A DNA stretch of 64,000 bases from Paracoccaceae bacterium (GTDB lineage: Bacteria > Pseudomonadota > Alphaproteobacteria > Rhodobacterales > Rhodobacteraceae). Every line of letters starts with the position of its first letter. Position 1 is the first letter of the stretch. Below the pieces are notes generated by a model. That model had not been told where the DNA came from. It searched no databases and saw only the letters and a list, made by a program, of their open reading frames with translations. Positions 18,424-27,095 of this stretch are shown piece after piece. The stretch lies in assembly GCA_902512685.1 (NCBI GenBank), contig CABXKH010000002.1:28244-92243 (forward strand), written 5' to 3'. The position numbers and the translations under genes were made by a program.

Positions 18424-18564
18424 CTTCGCTCCTTAACAGCTGCGATGAACCAAAATCCTCCTTTGCTTAAACCCCTAAATCTTTCCGGTAGGCGCTCGTC
18501 AGACAATAGCTCCCCTTTACTGCAAGTTAAGGGGAATTCTAACCAATCTAGGTCCTCGCTTCAT

Positions 18565-21500
18565 TTATTCAGCCGCTACCAGATGAATTGCTTCGGGCGC
18601 TCTGACATTTTCATCGGTTTTTACTAGTGATGCCTTCTGGGGTTTGGAAATAGACAAAGCGGCTTTGACTGCAGAAGTGATGTGGTGCTGTGCCATGAAA
18701 ATTGAGGGAACAGTGAAAACTATAATCAGCGTTCCAATGAGGACCCCATAACCAATAGAGACAGCTAAAGGGATCAGGAACTGCGCCTGCAGGGAGGTTT
18801 CCATAATTAAGGGGTAAACCCCAAGGAAAGTGGTCAGGGATGTCAACAGGATTGGGCGAAACCGTTGTTTGGTTCCCTTGATCACAGCTTCACGCGTTTC
18901 CATCCCTTTGGCAATGAACTCGTTGTAGACGTCGACCATAACCAGCGAGTTGTTGATGACCACTCCTGCCAGGCCGATGATCCCAAATATAGACAGCAAG
19001 GATAAAGGGATATCCAAGATCAAATGGCCTGTGACTGCACCAATAAGGCCTAGCGGGATTGCAAACATTACCACAACGGGTTGGACATAAGATCGGAACA
19101 CGAGTGCGAGCAGAGCGAAAATAATAAAGAGAGCTATGCCAAGCGCCTTACTAAGAGCGGCCTGAGCATCGCCCTGGGTGCGTTGTTCACCGCCAAGATC
19201 GAAAAGCAAGCTGGGGTTTTCTTCCTTGATCAGCGGAAGGATTTGCGTGGTGATCAAGGCGTTCACTTCTCGGCCCGTTGACACGGATACATCCAAGTCC
19301 GCTGTCACTGTGGTCACCTGCCTGCCGTTACGTCGAAGGATTGATGTCGGGGCAAGCCCTTCGCGGACGTAAGCAACCGTAGAAAGCGGGATCAAATAGC
19401 CATCAGATGTCCGAATTTGTGTATCCAACAAATCGGAAAGGCTATCTCGTTGTTCCTTAGGAAAACGGACATTCACAGATACATTGTCGGCTCTACGCTG
19501 AAAGCTGGTTGCCTCAACCCCAAAGAAGCCGGCCCGTGTTTGCTGGGCAAGGTCTTCGATCGTTATACCGAAAATGCGGGCTTCATCTTTTAATTCCAGC
19601 TCATATTCTAATCGGCCCGAGGAATTGTTGTCGCGGATTGAAAAAACGCCAGGTATCGCGCGCAATTTTTCGCGTAGTGCGGCCACCACAGGAGTGATGT
19701 CCTGACCCTCGGGCAAGGAAAGCTCGACCGCAACAGGATCACCTGCGCCGATGAGCTCGGCGGAAACAGTGAGCTTGTTGACGGATGCTACTTGGCCCAC
19801 TTCCTCACGCCAGACCGTTTCAAAGTCTTTGGCGTCCCATGTCCGTATGGTTGGGTCGGTAATTTGTACGACGACATTGGCAAGTGTTGCGCCGCCGGCG
19901 GCGCTTCCACCGTTAGGGCCGCCGCCACCAAGGCCTTTTCCAACGACCATGTTCACCCCAACGATCACAGGGGGGGCCGCATTGGGCAATCTTGATTGGA
20001 TAACCTTACCTGCACGCATTGCAGCCAATTGCACATCTTCCGCCACACGCTGGGTCATTGCAAACGTTGTGCCGTCATTCATTTCAATGCTGGCGGTTAC
20101 GAAATCTGTTTCGATGGATGGGAAAAAGTTGAATTTCACATATCCATGGATCAAAAGCCCTACAGATCCGATCATAAGGGCGACGGATAAGGCAATTGGA
20201 ATAAGGATGGCAAATCCTTTGGTGGTTAAGCGTAAAATAGCATCTAAGGGATAGCGAATTATCCATTGCAGCAAGCCATTCACGGCGCTTCTTATGAGCC
20301 CGAGAAAGCGAAATACCAGGTTCGGACGATAGTCAGGTGAGACATCTAGTGAACTCAGGTTGCGCGGCAGGATAAATAATGCCTGTCCCAACGAAAGAGC
20401 TAGAACCACCATAACAACAATTGGGATATCAGCGAGGAATTTCCCCAATGTGCCCGGCAATTGTAACAGCGGCCAAAAGGCTACGATGGTGGTCAAAGTT
20501 GAAAAAACGACGGGGATAGCAATTCTTTGCGTGCCTTTGACGGCCGCTTGTACGGTGCTTAAACCGTCTTCGCCCTTTTGATAAATATTTTCGCTGACCA
20601 CGATCGCATTGTCCACCACAATACCGATCGCCAGAATAAAACCGAAAAGAGAAATTTGATTGATAGAAAGACCAAGGGCCCCCAGAACAATAAAGGTTGC
20701 GGCGAAAGAAACACCTATTCCGATGGCCGACCAGAAGGCCAGCCGGATATCTAAGAAAAGCGCGAGGCATAAAACAACGAGCGCCAAACCAAGCGCCGCA
20801 TTTTCCACCAGAAGGTTTATTCGATCCTGAAGTCCCTCGGCGTCATTTTGCCAAATTGATGCATTTAGTCCCGGTCCGAGCGAGGGAACAAAGCTGCTGT
20901 CCAGATGATTACGTGCATCCTCAACAATTTTTAAAATTTGTTCCTCGCCGACACGAAACACATTGATCGAGACTGAATTTTCACCGTTGAAATTGGCTGT
21001 AAGGTCTGCATCAACAAAGCCGTCAATAACTGTGGCCACATCGCGCACATAAATCTCGCCGCCAAGATTGTCCGTGCGAACAACAATATTTTCGAAATCA
21101 GCCTGAGTATAGTTGCGGCCCTTGGTTCTGATAGGAATTGAAACTGTGTCGGTGCCTATTGATCCGCCTGGAAGCTCTAACGAGTTTTGGCGAATTGCCC
21201 TAGCGATCTCATCCATAGTGAGGCCATAAGATCGCAGCGCATCTCGGCTGACCTCAATTGAGATTTCGTAATCTCTGGTATTTGCTACCTCTACGAAGCT
21301 GATGCTGTCTAGCATTATCAGCTCGCTCTTGAGGCGTTCCGCTTCTTGCTTGAGAACGGCCTCACTGGCATTGCCGTGCAAGGTGATTTCAAGAATGCGG
21401 CTTGAATTGTTGGGTTGAACAACCACGGGGTCGTTGGCGTCTTCTGGGAAGACACTAATGCGATCCACCTCGTTCTTTATCTCTTCGGTCTTTTCATCAA

Positions 21501-21804
21501 TGTCCGACCCTCGAAGGAAAGAAACGGAAAGGCCGCCGCGACCTTCACTAATTGTCGCGGTTATGCTGTCTATTCCATCTATACCTGCGAGTTGGTCCTC
21601 AATCGGCCGGACGATGCTTTCCTGAATTTCCGTCGGCGAGGCCCCAGGATAGCTGACCGAAATACTGACCGTATCAAGGGTGAAATCTGGGAAGGTTTTC
21701 TGGGGCATCCCAAGCGCGGTTATTGCGCCCAGAATGACCACAAAAACCATCATGAGGTTCGAAGCAACTGGGTGTTCTGCCATCCATTTAATCATGACGT
21801 TCAT
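18565..21804 (-). CDS. RND efflux transporter inner-membrane permease
   Basis: A proton-driven AcrB/MexB-type (HAE family) permease of 1079 residues. The N-terminal membrane helix begins at WMAEHPVASNLMMVF. Two large periplasmic regions and two membrane bundles follow. TM4 carries GIVVDNAIVVSENIYQ with the proton-relay acidic residue, and TM10 has GLAGVVINNSLVMVDV. The ATG at 21804 gives the usual short cytoplasmic start and leaves four bases from the upstream fusion-protein stop; the longer frame to 21861 overlaps that gene. No outer-membrane partner or regulator is encoded nearby, so a TolC-type channel must come from elsewhere. Exported compounds are unknown. Confidence 0.92.
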   Translation of the reverse strand: MNVMIKWMAEHPVASNLMMVFVVILGAITALGMPQKTFPDFTLDTVSISVSYPGASPTEIQESIVRPIEDQLAGIDGIDSITATISEGRGGLSVSFLRGSDIDEKTEEIKNEVDRISVFPEDANDPVVVQPNNSSRILEITLHGNASEAVLKQEAERLKSELIMLDSISFVEVANTRDYEISIEVSRDALRSYGLTMDEIARAIRQNSLELPGGSIGTDTVSIPIRTKGRNYTQADFENIVVRTDNLGGEIYVRDVATVIDGFVDADLTANFNGENSVSINVFRVGEEQILKIVEDARNHLDSSFVPSLGPGLNASIWQNDAEGLQDRINLLVENAALGLALVVLCLALFLDIRLAFWSAIGIGVSFAATFIVLGALGLSINQISLFGFILAIGIVVDNAIVVSENIYQKGEDGLSTVQAAVKGTQRIAIPVVFSTLTTIVAFWPLLQLPGTLGKFLADIPIVVMVVLALSLGQALFILPRNLSSLDVSPDYRPNLVFRFLGLIRSAVNGLLQWIIRYPLDAILRLTTKGFAILIPIALSVALMIGSVGLLIHGYVKFNFFPSIETDFVTASIEMNDGTTFAMTQRVAEDVQLAAMRAGKVIQSRLPNAAPPVIVGVNMVVGKGLGGGGPNGGSAAGGATLANVVVQITDPTIRTWDAKDFETVWREEVGQVASVNKLTVSAELIGAGDPVAVELSLPEGQDITPVVAALREKLRAIPGVFSIRDNNSSGRLEYELELKDEARIFGITIEDLAQQTRAGFFGVEATSFQRRADNVSVNVRFPKEQRDSLSDLLDTQIRTSDGYLIPLSTVAYVREGLAPTSILRRNGRQVTTVTADLDVSVSTGREVNALITTQILPLIKEENPSLLFDLGGEQRTQGDAQAALSKALGIALFIIFALLALVFRSYVQPVVVMFAIPLGLIGAVTGHLILDIPLSLLSIFGIIGLAGVVINNSLVMVDVYNEFIAKGMETREAVIKGTKQRFRPILLTSLTTFLGVYPLIMETSLQAQFLIPLAVSIGYGVLIGTLIIVFTVPSIFMAQHHITSAVKAALSISKPQKASLVKTDENVRAPEAIHLVAAE

Positions 21805-21808
21805 GGAC

Positions 21809-23050
21809 TTACTCCCCCAGATCCGCGGCAGCCATCTCGGTACCCTTGATTGTGAGATCACGCAGCAGCATCCCAGGTTTTGGCGCCGCGATCGACGTCA
21901 GTATCAAGCGTGTGCCAGCCGGCCAATTGTCAACGACTACATAGGTCGTCTCGCCGTCGAAATGGGTTGGTCGCGCGTCAACTGATAGCAGTGTCCCACG
22001 GTCATCTTCGGTTGCTTCAAACACCCATATTTGGTTGTCACTGCGGATTGCTGTGGACGGAATTGCATAAGTATTCTTCTGTTCGATGCCATCAATTTGA
22101 ACTTTGGCAAAGGCATTTATCAGCGCCGGAATCGTCCCAAAAGAGGGTGAGTTTGGATTTAGTAAAACCGGCTTGCCAACGTTATCAAGTCCAATCGATA
22201 CGCTCAATGTGCGCGTCCGGGGGTCAAGGGCAGGATCCACTCGGCTTACGTGGGCGTTCCATTGGTAAGTTTGCCCTGCAAAGCCAACGTTTACGCGGGC
22301 CTTCGCTGTACTATCTTCAAACATTCCGGGGATCAGCGCCGCCTCGGCTTCGCGCACTGGAATGATGACCTCCATTTGGTTGTTGGTATAAATCTCAGCA
22401 ATCGACTGACCGCTTGCAACGACGCTGCCGACTTCTTGCAATTTCTCAAGCACAGCCCCGCTGAAAGGTGCAACAATTTTCTTGCTGTTGACTGCGATAG
22501 ACGCGCTTTCCTGAGCCGCGATCAAAGAATTCAGACTGGCGGTCAATTCTGCTTTTTGTGACAGTAATTGATCGAGCGCTTGCTGGCTTGCGAACCCGCG
22601 GGACTGTAGTTCTTCGGTCCGTTTCAACTGAGCTTCAACCAAAATTAAACGTGCCTGCGTTGCCTCAACATTTGCCAGTGTTTGATTTAGTAACGCACGC
22701 TCCGAGCCATCGTCGAGTTGTACCAACACTTCGCCTTTGGAAAATGTGCCAAGATTGATAACGGATGGGTGAAGGTTTGAAATTCGGCCGCCGCTTTGTG
22801 CCGAGACGCTTACTTGCCTGTAGGGGCTCACAAACCCTTCGGAGCGTACAGGCAGGGGCTGCTCAAATCGTGCTACTTCTATGGTTTCGACTAATGCAAC
22901 GGGGCGCTCTACAGGTTGGACTTCAACTACTTCACGGTTTTCGCCAAGATACTGATACCCGCGAAAGCCACCATAGACGCATGCAATTGCGACAGCTATC
23001 CATACTGCTTCACGGATGAAGACTAAAAACAAACGGTAAATTTTTTTCAT
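21809..23050 (-). CDS. RND efflux periplasmic adaptor (membrane fusion protein)
   Basis: A 413-residue adaptor linking the permease to an outer-membrane channel. An N-terminal membrane anchor (AVWIAVAIACVYGGFRGY) is followed by a lipoyl/barrel-sandwich domain (VSVSAQSGGRISNL ... GTFSKGEVLVQLDD), an alpha-helical hairpin (ANVEATQARLILVEAQLKR through ELTASLNSLIAAQES), the returning lipoyl half (KIVAPFSGAVLEKLQEVGSVV) and a beta-barrel domain. It is the first gene of the two-gene operon. Its upstream region holds copy 2 of the transposase-remnant repeat. Confidence 0.92.
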   Translation of the reverse strand: MKKIYRLFLVFIREAVWIAVAIACVYGGFRGYQYLGENREVVEVQPVERPVALVETIEVARFEQPLPVRSEGFVSPYRQVSVSAQSGGRISNLHPSVINLGTFSKGEVLVQLDDGSERALLNQTLANVEATQARLILVEAQLKRTEELQSRGFASQQALDQLLSQKAELTASLNSLIAAQESASIAVNSKKIVAPFSGAVLEKLQEVGSVVASGQSIAEIYTNNQMEVIIPVREAEAALIPGMFEDSTAKARVNVGFAGQTYQWNAHVSRVDPALDPRTRTLSVSIGLDNVGKPVLLNPNSPSFGTIPALINAFAKVQIDGIEQKNTYAIPSTAIRSDNQIWVFEATEDDRGTLLSVDARPTHFDGETTYVVVDNWPAGTRLILTSIAAPKPGMLLRDLTIKGTEMAAADLGE

Positions 23051-23103
23051 TATAAACTCTCAGATTGCCACGGCGAAACACTGAACTTTTTTATTGGCTC
23101 AAA

Positions 23104-23252
23104 TTTTATACGGTGTTTAACGCAAATTGGTTCAAATTTGATTTTGGTAATACGAATTGCGCGTCGCCGTAATAGCGCTTTGGTATTTTCAGCTGAATAT
23201 CTTGGACCAACTTATCAGCGGCTTCTTGCGATGTTACGGATATCTTATTGAT
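23104..23252 (-). mobile_element. decayed transposase orfA remnant, second copy
   Basis: The minus-strand frame from 23252 reads INKISVTSQEAADKLVQ and then KIPKRYYGDAQFVLPKS before a TAA at 23102–23104. The first part matches the remnant at 18325–18423, and the next part vaguely follows the R-K-x-x-K-x-Y-S-x-x-E-K pattern of IS3 orfA. The start codon has become ATC, so it cannot be expressed as such. Only the first 46 bp are clearly shared with the other copy. Confidence 0.4.
23207..23252 (-). repeat. 46-bp direct repeat, copy 2
   Basis: This is the partner of 18378–18423 in the same orientation, 4829 bp away, with five mismatches seen by eye. The two copies bracket the RND operon. Confidence 0.8.
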
Positions 23253-23348
23253 AGAAGCTGTTAACACGCGAAGATGAATACGCTATCCATGGCTAGCAAA
23301 GACTGTGAAAGTTTGATGGGCCTTTGGTAAGTGCAGGGGCGCTCGCTC

Positions 23349-23383
23349 AAAAAAATAGCTGCCTGTCCGAAAACAGGCAGCTA
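23349..23383 (-). terminator. rho-independent terminator of the fasciclin gene
   Basis: A perfect 11-bp stem (TAGCTGCCTGT 23356–23366, ACAGGCAGCTA 23373–23383), a 6-base loop and a run of seven U on the minus strand, placed 12 bases past the fasciclin stop. Confidence 0.93.
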
Positions 23384-23395
23384 CGCGATTTTACT

Positions 23396-23881
23396 TTATT
23401 CAGGAATGATGATGGCATCAATCACATGGATGACACCGTTTGATGTCTCAATGTCTGCGGTCACAACATTGGCGCTGTTCACTTTGACGCCGCCTTCTGT
23501 CATGATCGTTATATCGCTTCCCTGAACTGTGGGGGCCGTCATGCCATTGCTAAGATCCCCGCTCATCACTTTGCCCGACACCACATGATAGGTCAGGATC
23601 GCAATGAGCTGTGCTTTATTTTCCGGCTTTAGCAAAGTTTCGACTGTGCCGTCTGGGAGAGCTGCAAAAGCTTCATCCGTGGGGGCAAAAACGGTAAATG
23701 GACCTTCACTTTTCAATGTCTCAACCAGACCGGCAGCTTGTACAGCTGCAACCAATGTGTTGAATGCGCCAGCCTCAACGGCCGTATCAACGATGTCTTT
23801 GGAGTGCCCGTCTGCAAAACCTACAGAAGCAGTCATCAAGGCTGCAGCACATGTCATTGAAAAAAAAGTACGTCTGATCAT
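23396..23881 (-). CDS. secreted fasciclin (FAS1) domain protein
   Basis: A 161-residue exported protein with a single FAS1 domain, an adhesion-type fold. A signal peptide ([23 protein letters not shown]) ends near residue 22. The domain shows both conserved motifs: H1-like [17 protein letters not shown] and H2-like [13 protein letters not shown], with a central YHVVSGKV. The ATG at 23881 follows GGAGATTATT; an earlier in-frame ATG would put nine residues before the signal. It is monocistronic with its own strong terminator. Confidence 0.92.
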   Translation of the reverse strand: MIRRTFFSMTCAAALMTASVGFADGHSKDIVDTAVEAGAFNTLVAAVQAAGLVETLKSEGPFTVFAPTDEAFAALPDGTVETLLKPENKAQLIAILTYHVVSGKVMSGDLSNGMTAPTVQGSDITIMTEGGVKVNSANVVTADIETSNGVIHVIDAIIIPE

Positions 23882-24497
23882 AATAATCTCCAAATTTTGA
23901 AACACCAACTTAATATTGGATTATCTATCTACGTGAAGAAAAAGTGATCGGATCACTTGTTGTTTTTTTTGCCCAGTATAAGCTTTACTTTAGCTTTTAA
24001 GCGGTAAATTTCCGCCGGTGGTGTTATGACCGGGGGCTACCATTAGTGATATCGGGGGAAATCAATCTTCTCTTTTTTGACCCTGCCAACAGTTGCAAAC
24101 CTATCACCATATAGACCTTAGCCAAAATACGTAGGTCAGTTCAAAGAGTGTCACTTTTGCAGTTCTTTTTCACGAACCATAAACAAATAAGCTATTGATA
24201 TTGCATGCACCAGTTTGTGCATTGTGGTGTGGTTGGGACATGAGCCACCTTTGCCCGGTCCGCCGCTGTCACCAAACTTAATTAATCAAGTGATAGATAA
24301 ATAACTGATAATATTATAATAACCAGTGTTTCTTTGGTAATATGCTGGGAGGGAAATATTAATTTTCAAAATCCGATACTGGCGAATTACGGAAGCAGGT
24401 TTCACAATTCAAGGTTTTTTCTGTTATTTACAAGGCACTTTATAGTAGTGTGGAAAAACAGGAAAACCTGTGAGCAAACATAGTTGGAAGGGATAAC
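23882..24497. other. 616-bp gene-free gap upstream of mscL
   Basis: No frame with family likeness or ribosome-binding site on either strand. The stretch is AT-rich towards mscL, with short hairpins (CAGGAAAACCTG near 24459) that look incidental. It presumably holds the divergent promoters of the fasciclin and mscL genes. It may be remnant DNA, but I recognise nothing specific. Confidence 0.4.
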
Positions 24498-24926
24498 ATG
24501 TTTAAAGAATTTAAAGATTTTATAGCCAAAGGAAATGTCATGGACATGGCCGTTGGAATAATTATTGGAGCGGCCTTCACGGCCATTGTAAAATCCATGG
24601 TTGGTGATTTGATCAACCCCATTATTGGACTCTTTATGGGCGGTGTGGACTTTACCAACATGTACACTGTTCTGGCCGGGGATGTTGCTGCCGGAGCATC
24701 ACTGGAAGCCGCCCGCGAAGCGGGCGCTGCGGTCTTTGCATATGGTGCTTTCATCATGGCTGTCATCAATTTCTTAATCATTGCTTTTGTGGTGTTCATG
24801 CTGGTGCGCTATGTGACCAAAGTAAAAGAGGCCTCGGCCAAAAAAGAAGCAGTTGTTGAAAAAGCCCCGGCAGGCCCCAGTGAAGTGGATCTTCTGACCG
24901 AGATTCGTGATGCTTTAAAAAAATAA
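24498..24926 (+). CDS. mscL: large-conductance mechanosensitive channel MscL
   Basis: A 142-residue homopentameric channel that opens at high membrane tension and releases solutes on osmotic downshock. It begins with the amphipathic [23 protein letters not shown] segment with TM1 ([22 protein letters not shown]), a periplasmic loop, TM2 ([17 protein letters not shown]) and a charged C-terminal helix. Length and motif order are standard. GGAAGGG precedes the start. It is a single gene followed by a stem-loop. Confidence 0.96.
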   Translation: MFKEFKDFIAKGNVMDMAVGIIIGAAFTAIVKSMVGDLINPIIGLFMGGVDFTNMYTVLAGDVAAGASLEAAREAGAAVFAYGAFIMAVINFLIIAFVVFMLVRYVTKVKEASAKKEAVVEKAPAGPSEVDLLTEIRDALKK

Positions 24927-24957
24927 CATCCCAAAGGTAATTTTGAAGCCTGTAAAT

Positions 24958-24990
24958 GACCGCATGGAAGCTTTGTAGCGCCATGCGGTC
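24958..24990 (+). terminator. putative terminator after mscL
   Basis: A 10-bp inverted repeat GACCGCATGG/CCATGCGGTC with a 13-base loop, followed by TATTGATG. The stem is strong but the U tract is poor. Confidence 0.5.
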
Positions 24991-25203
24991 TATTGATGAT
25001 TCCATAGTCAGTGATGAAACAATCGATCGTACCTGTCTGTAGATGCGCTTAATTGCATACCTATAACTCTTTGATATTTAACTGACATATCAAAAATAAT
25101 AGACATAGAGTAAAATTTATTTGACATCCCCGAGGTTTGTGATCATATCATGTATATAATTTTTTACACCAAGTCGTATATTTGCGACATAAGGAATGAC
25201 CAC

Positions 25204-25665
25204 ATGTCACATGAAGAGAAAAACACGATCCTTCAAATTATCATTGGGATCGGCATTAATATTTGGATACTTTTCAAAGTATGGGACCTTTACGCATCAG
25301 GTGTAATGGATGGTCCTGACGCGATCCAAAGATGGGCCGAAACGATGTTCTGGGTTATCATCATTGCGATCGGAGCTGGGATCATTATAGCCATCATCGG
25401 CACAGTTCTTTTTGCGATCATCGAAACGGTTATTACTGGGGAGACCGACCATAATTTCATCACCGATGAGCGGGACAAGATGATCGCTAACACCGGTAAC
25501 AAAATCACCATTGCGTTTACCGGCGCTGGATTTATCGCCCTGATCGCGGGGGTTAAGTTCGGATACGCACCAATCGACTGTCTTATTTTATTGATGTTTA
25601 GCTATTCGCTTGGCGGACTTGTGGGCGAGATCGCAAAATTGGCCCGCTACCGGATGAGCTTTTGA
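25204..25665 (+). CDS. four-helix membrane protein of an XRE-linked pair
   Basis: A 153-residue protein with four likely membrane segments (IIIGIGINIWILFKVW; VIIIAIGAGIIIAIIGTVLF; IAFTGAGFIALIAGV; LILLMFSYSLGGLVG) and a cytoplasmic DERDKMIANTGNK segment between the second and third. That segment resembles the DERD..I motif of DUF2178-like proteins often encoded beside small HTH regulators. I chose the ATG at 25204 over a start at 25150, which adds an unrelated leader. The HTH gene begins one base after its stop. Function is unknown. Confidence 0.7.
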   Translation: MSHEEKNTILQIIIGIGINIWILFKVWDLYASGVMDGPDAIQRWAETMFWVIIIAIGAGIIIAIIGTVLFAIIETVITGETDHNFITDERDKMIANTGNKITIAFTGAGFIALIAGVKFGYAPIDCLILLMFSYSLGGLVGEIAKLARYRMSF

Positions 25666-25666
25666 T

Positions 25667-25888
25667 ATGGCCCAAAAGCTAACCATAACAAACTCGATCC
25701 GCCGTCTGCGCTTTGATGCCGATGAGATGACGCAAAAAGCACTGGCCGATCAGGTCGGGGTCACCAGGCAAACCATCGTTGCAATCGAAAATGCCAAATA
25801 TTACCCAACGCTTGAGCTGGCCTTTTTGATCGCCCGTGTCTTTGAAAAAGAAATTAGTGACGTCTTTTCGATAGAATTGAAAGAGTAG
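25667..25888 (+). CDS. small XRE-family helix-turn-helix regulator (YgzD-like)
   Basis: A 73-residue Cro/C1-type HTH protein: MTQKALADQVGVTRQTIVAIENAKYYPTLELAFLIAR (residues about 20–56), ending in the short ISDVFSIE tail typical of the YgzD/YozG group. It starts one base after the stop of the four-helix membrane protein, so the two are translationally coupled. It probably represses its own operon. The signal is unknown. Confidence 0.85.
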   Translation: MAQKLTITNSIRRLRFDADEMTQKALADQVGVTRQTIVAIENAKYYPTLELAFLIARVFEKEISDVFSIELKE

Positions 25889-26048
25889 CCCTACCTCTCA
25901 TTTGATACCTTAACGCTGCAATACTTTCTTCAAGAATCTTGCGGGCAATTTCCATGAACACCCGAAGTGTGCCCCCATGTCTTGGACATGTTGCAAATCT
26001 TGGGGAATTTAACTTTCTCAATCAACCTACTCTGAAAGGAGTACACGC

Positions 26049-27047
26049 ATGACCCCCGCGACCATGAAAGCCGCTGTTTTAACCGGATTTGGAGGACCTG
26101 AAGTCATTCAGATAGCTCAAAGGCCCGTGCCCGTTCTGAAAGCCAACCAAATGCTGATCCAGAATCAAGCCGCAAGCGTAAATTCCGGTGATGCGCGCAT
26201 CCGATCAAAAACTGTACCAAAGGGGTACAAATTTATTATGTCACTGGTATTTGGTTTCAACAGGCCCCGTACAGAAATCCTTGGGACAGTGTTTGCTGGT
26301 AAAGTCACGCGGGTCGGCGCAAGTGTTACAAAGTTCAACCCGGGCGATTTGGTTTTTGGTAGCACTGAGTTGAAAATGGCCACTCATTCAGAGTTTGTCG
26401 CAATCGGCGAAGCTGCTGCAATCACCCATTGTCCGGACGAATTGACCCCCGCTGAAGCAGCATCACTTGTATTTGGCGGCACAACCGCACTGTACTTCAT
26501 AGAAAAATCCGATCTTAAAAGAGGCGAGCGCATCCTAGTCAATGCAGCTGCGGGTTCGGTCGGTATTGCGGTGGTTCAGATCGCAAGCCAAATGGGCGCC
26601 CATGTTACCGCCATAGCGTCATCTGCAAATCATGATTTTCTAAGGGAAAATGGGGCAAAAAGCTGTATCGACTATACGGTTACAAACATGGAAAATTTGA
26701 CCGATAAGTTTGATGTGATTGTGGATTGTCTAGGCACGATACCCTATGCAAAACACCATCACTTACTGAACAAACAAGGGCGCTTTGCGCTTGTCACAGG
26801 AACGCTGGCAGAAGGTCTGGCCGCCCCCTTTCGCAGCGTATTTGGTATGCATAAAATCGTCAGTGGCACGTCATTTGCGACGCGCGCATCACTGGAAAAG
26901 ATTGTTAAATTGGCAACGTCAGGCGCCATTAAACCAATCATAGACGCCACATTTACTCTTGATCAGATCAAGGACGCACATGCCCGGATTGATAAATGCC
27001 ACAAGCGGGGGAACTTTATTGTAAAATTCAGGCCACGGCCAAAATGA
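26049..27047 (+). CDS. NAD(P)-dependent zinc-free medium-chain dehydrogenase
   Basis: A 332-residue medium-chain dehydrogenase/reductase of the quinone oxidoreductase type. It has the GroES-like N-terminal domain (SVNSGDARIR; GTVFAGKVTRVGASV), the cofactor fold VNAAAGSVGIAVVQIA, and the C-terminal NFIVKF end. The zinc-binding cysteines of alcohol dehydrogenases are missing, as expected for this group. A good AGGAG lies nine bases before the ATG. It reduces quinones, enones or similar; the substrate is unknown. It is a single gene at the far end of the accessory stretch. Confidence 0.88.
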   Translation: MTPATMKAAVLTGFGGPEVIQIAQRPVPVLKANQMLIQNQAASVNSGDARIRSKTVPKGYKFIMSLVFGFNRPRTEILGTVFAGKVTRVGASVTKFNPGDLVFGSTELKMATHSEFVAIGEAAAITHCPDELTPAEAASLVFGGTTALYFIEKSDLKRGERILVNAAAGSVGIAVVQIASQMGAHVTAIASSANHDFLRENGAKSCIDYTVTNMENLTDKFDVIVDCLGTIPYAKHHHLLNKQGRFALVTGTLAEGLAAPFRSVFGMHKIVSGTSFATRASLEKIVKLATSGAIKPIIDATFTLDQIKDAHARIDKCHKRGNFIVKFRPRPK

Positions 27048-27095
27048 TAAACAACACCCTCGTGAAATAGGCAATAGTATAGTTTAGCTCTTAGG

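Larger units (their letters stand above)
18099..18564. other. decayed stretch between the IMPACT-type gene and the RND operon
   Basis: 466 bp with no intact gene. It contains a truncated transposase start (listed separately, 18325–18423) and, further along, an inverted repeat CCCCTT/AAGGGG near 18513–18535 that could be the transposon end or a weak terminator for the RND operon. A plus-strand frame at 18114–18368 runs antisense to the transposase remnant and is not supported. Confidence 0.45.
23051..23348. other. RND operon upstream region with IS remnant
   Basis: 298 bp upstream of the adaptor gene. It contains the decayed transposase 5' end (23104–23252) and presumably the RND promoter. 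No regulator gene is present. I cannot place the promoter with confidence. Confidence 0.4.
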
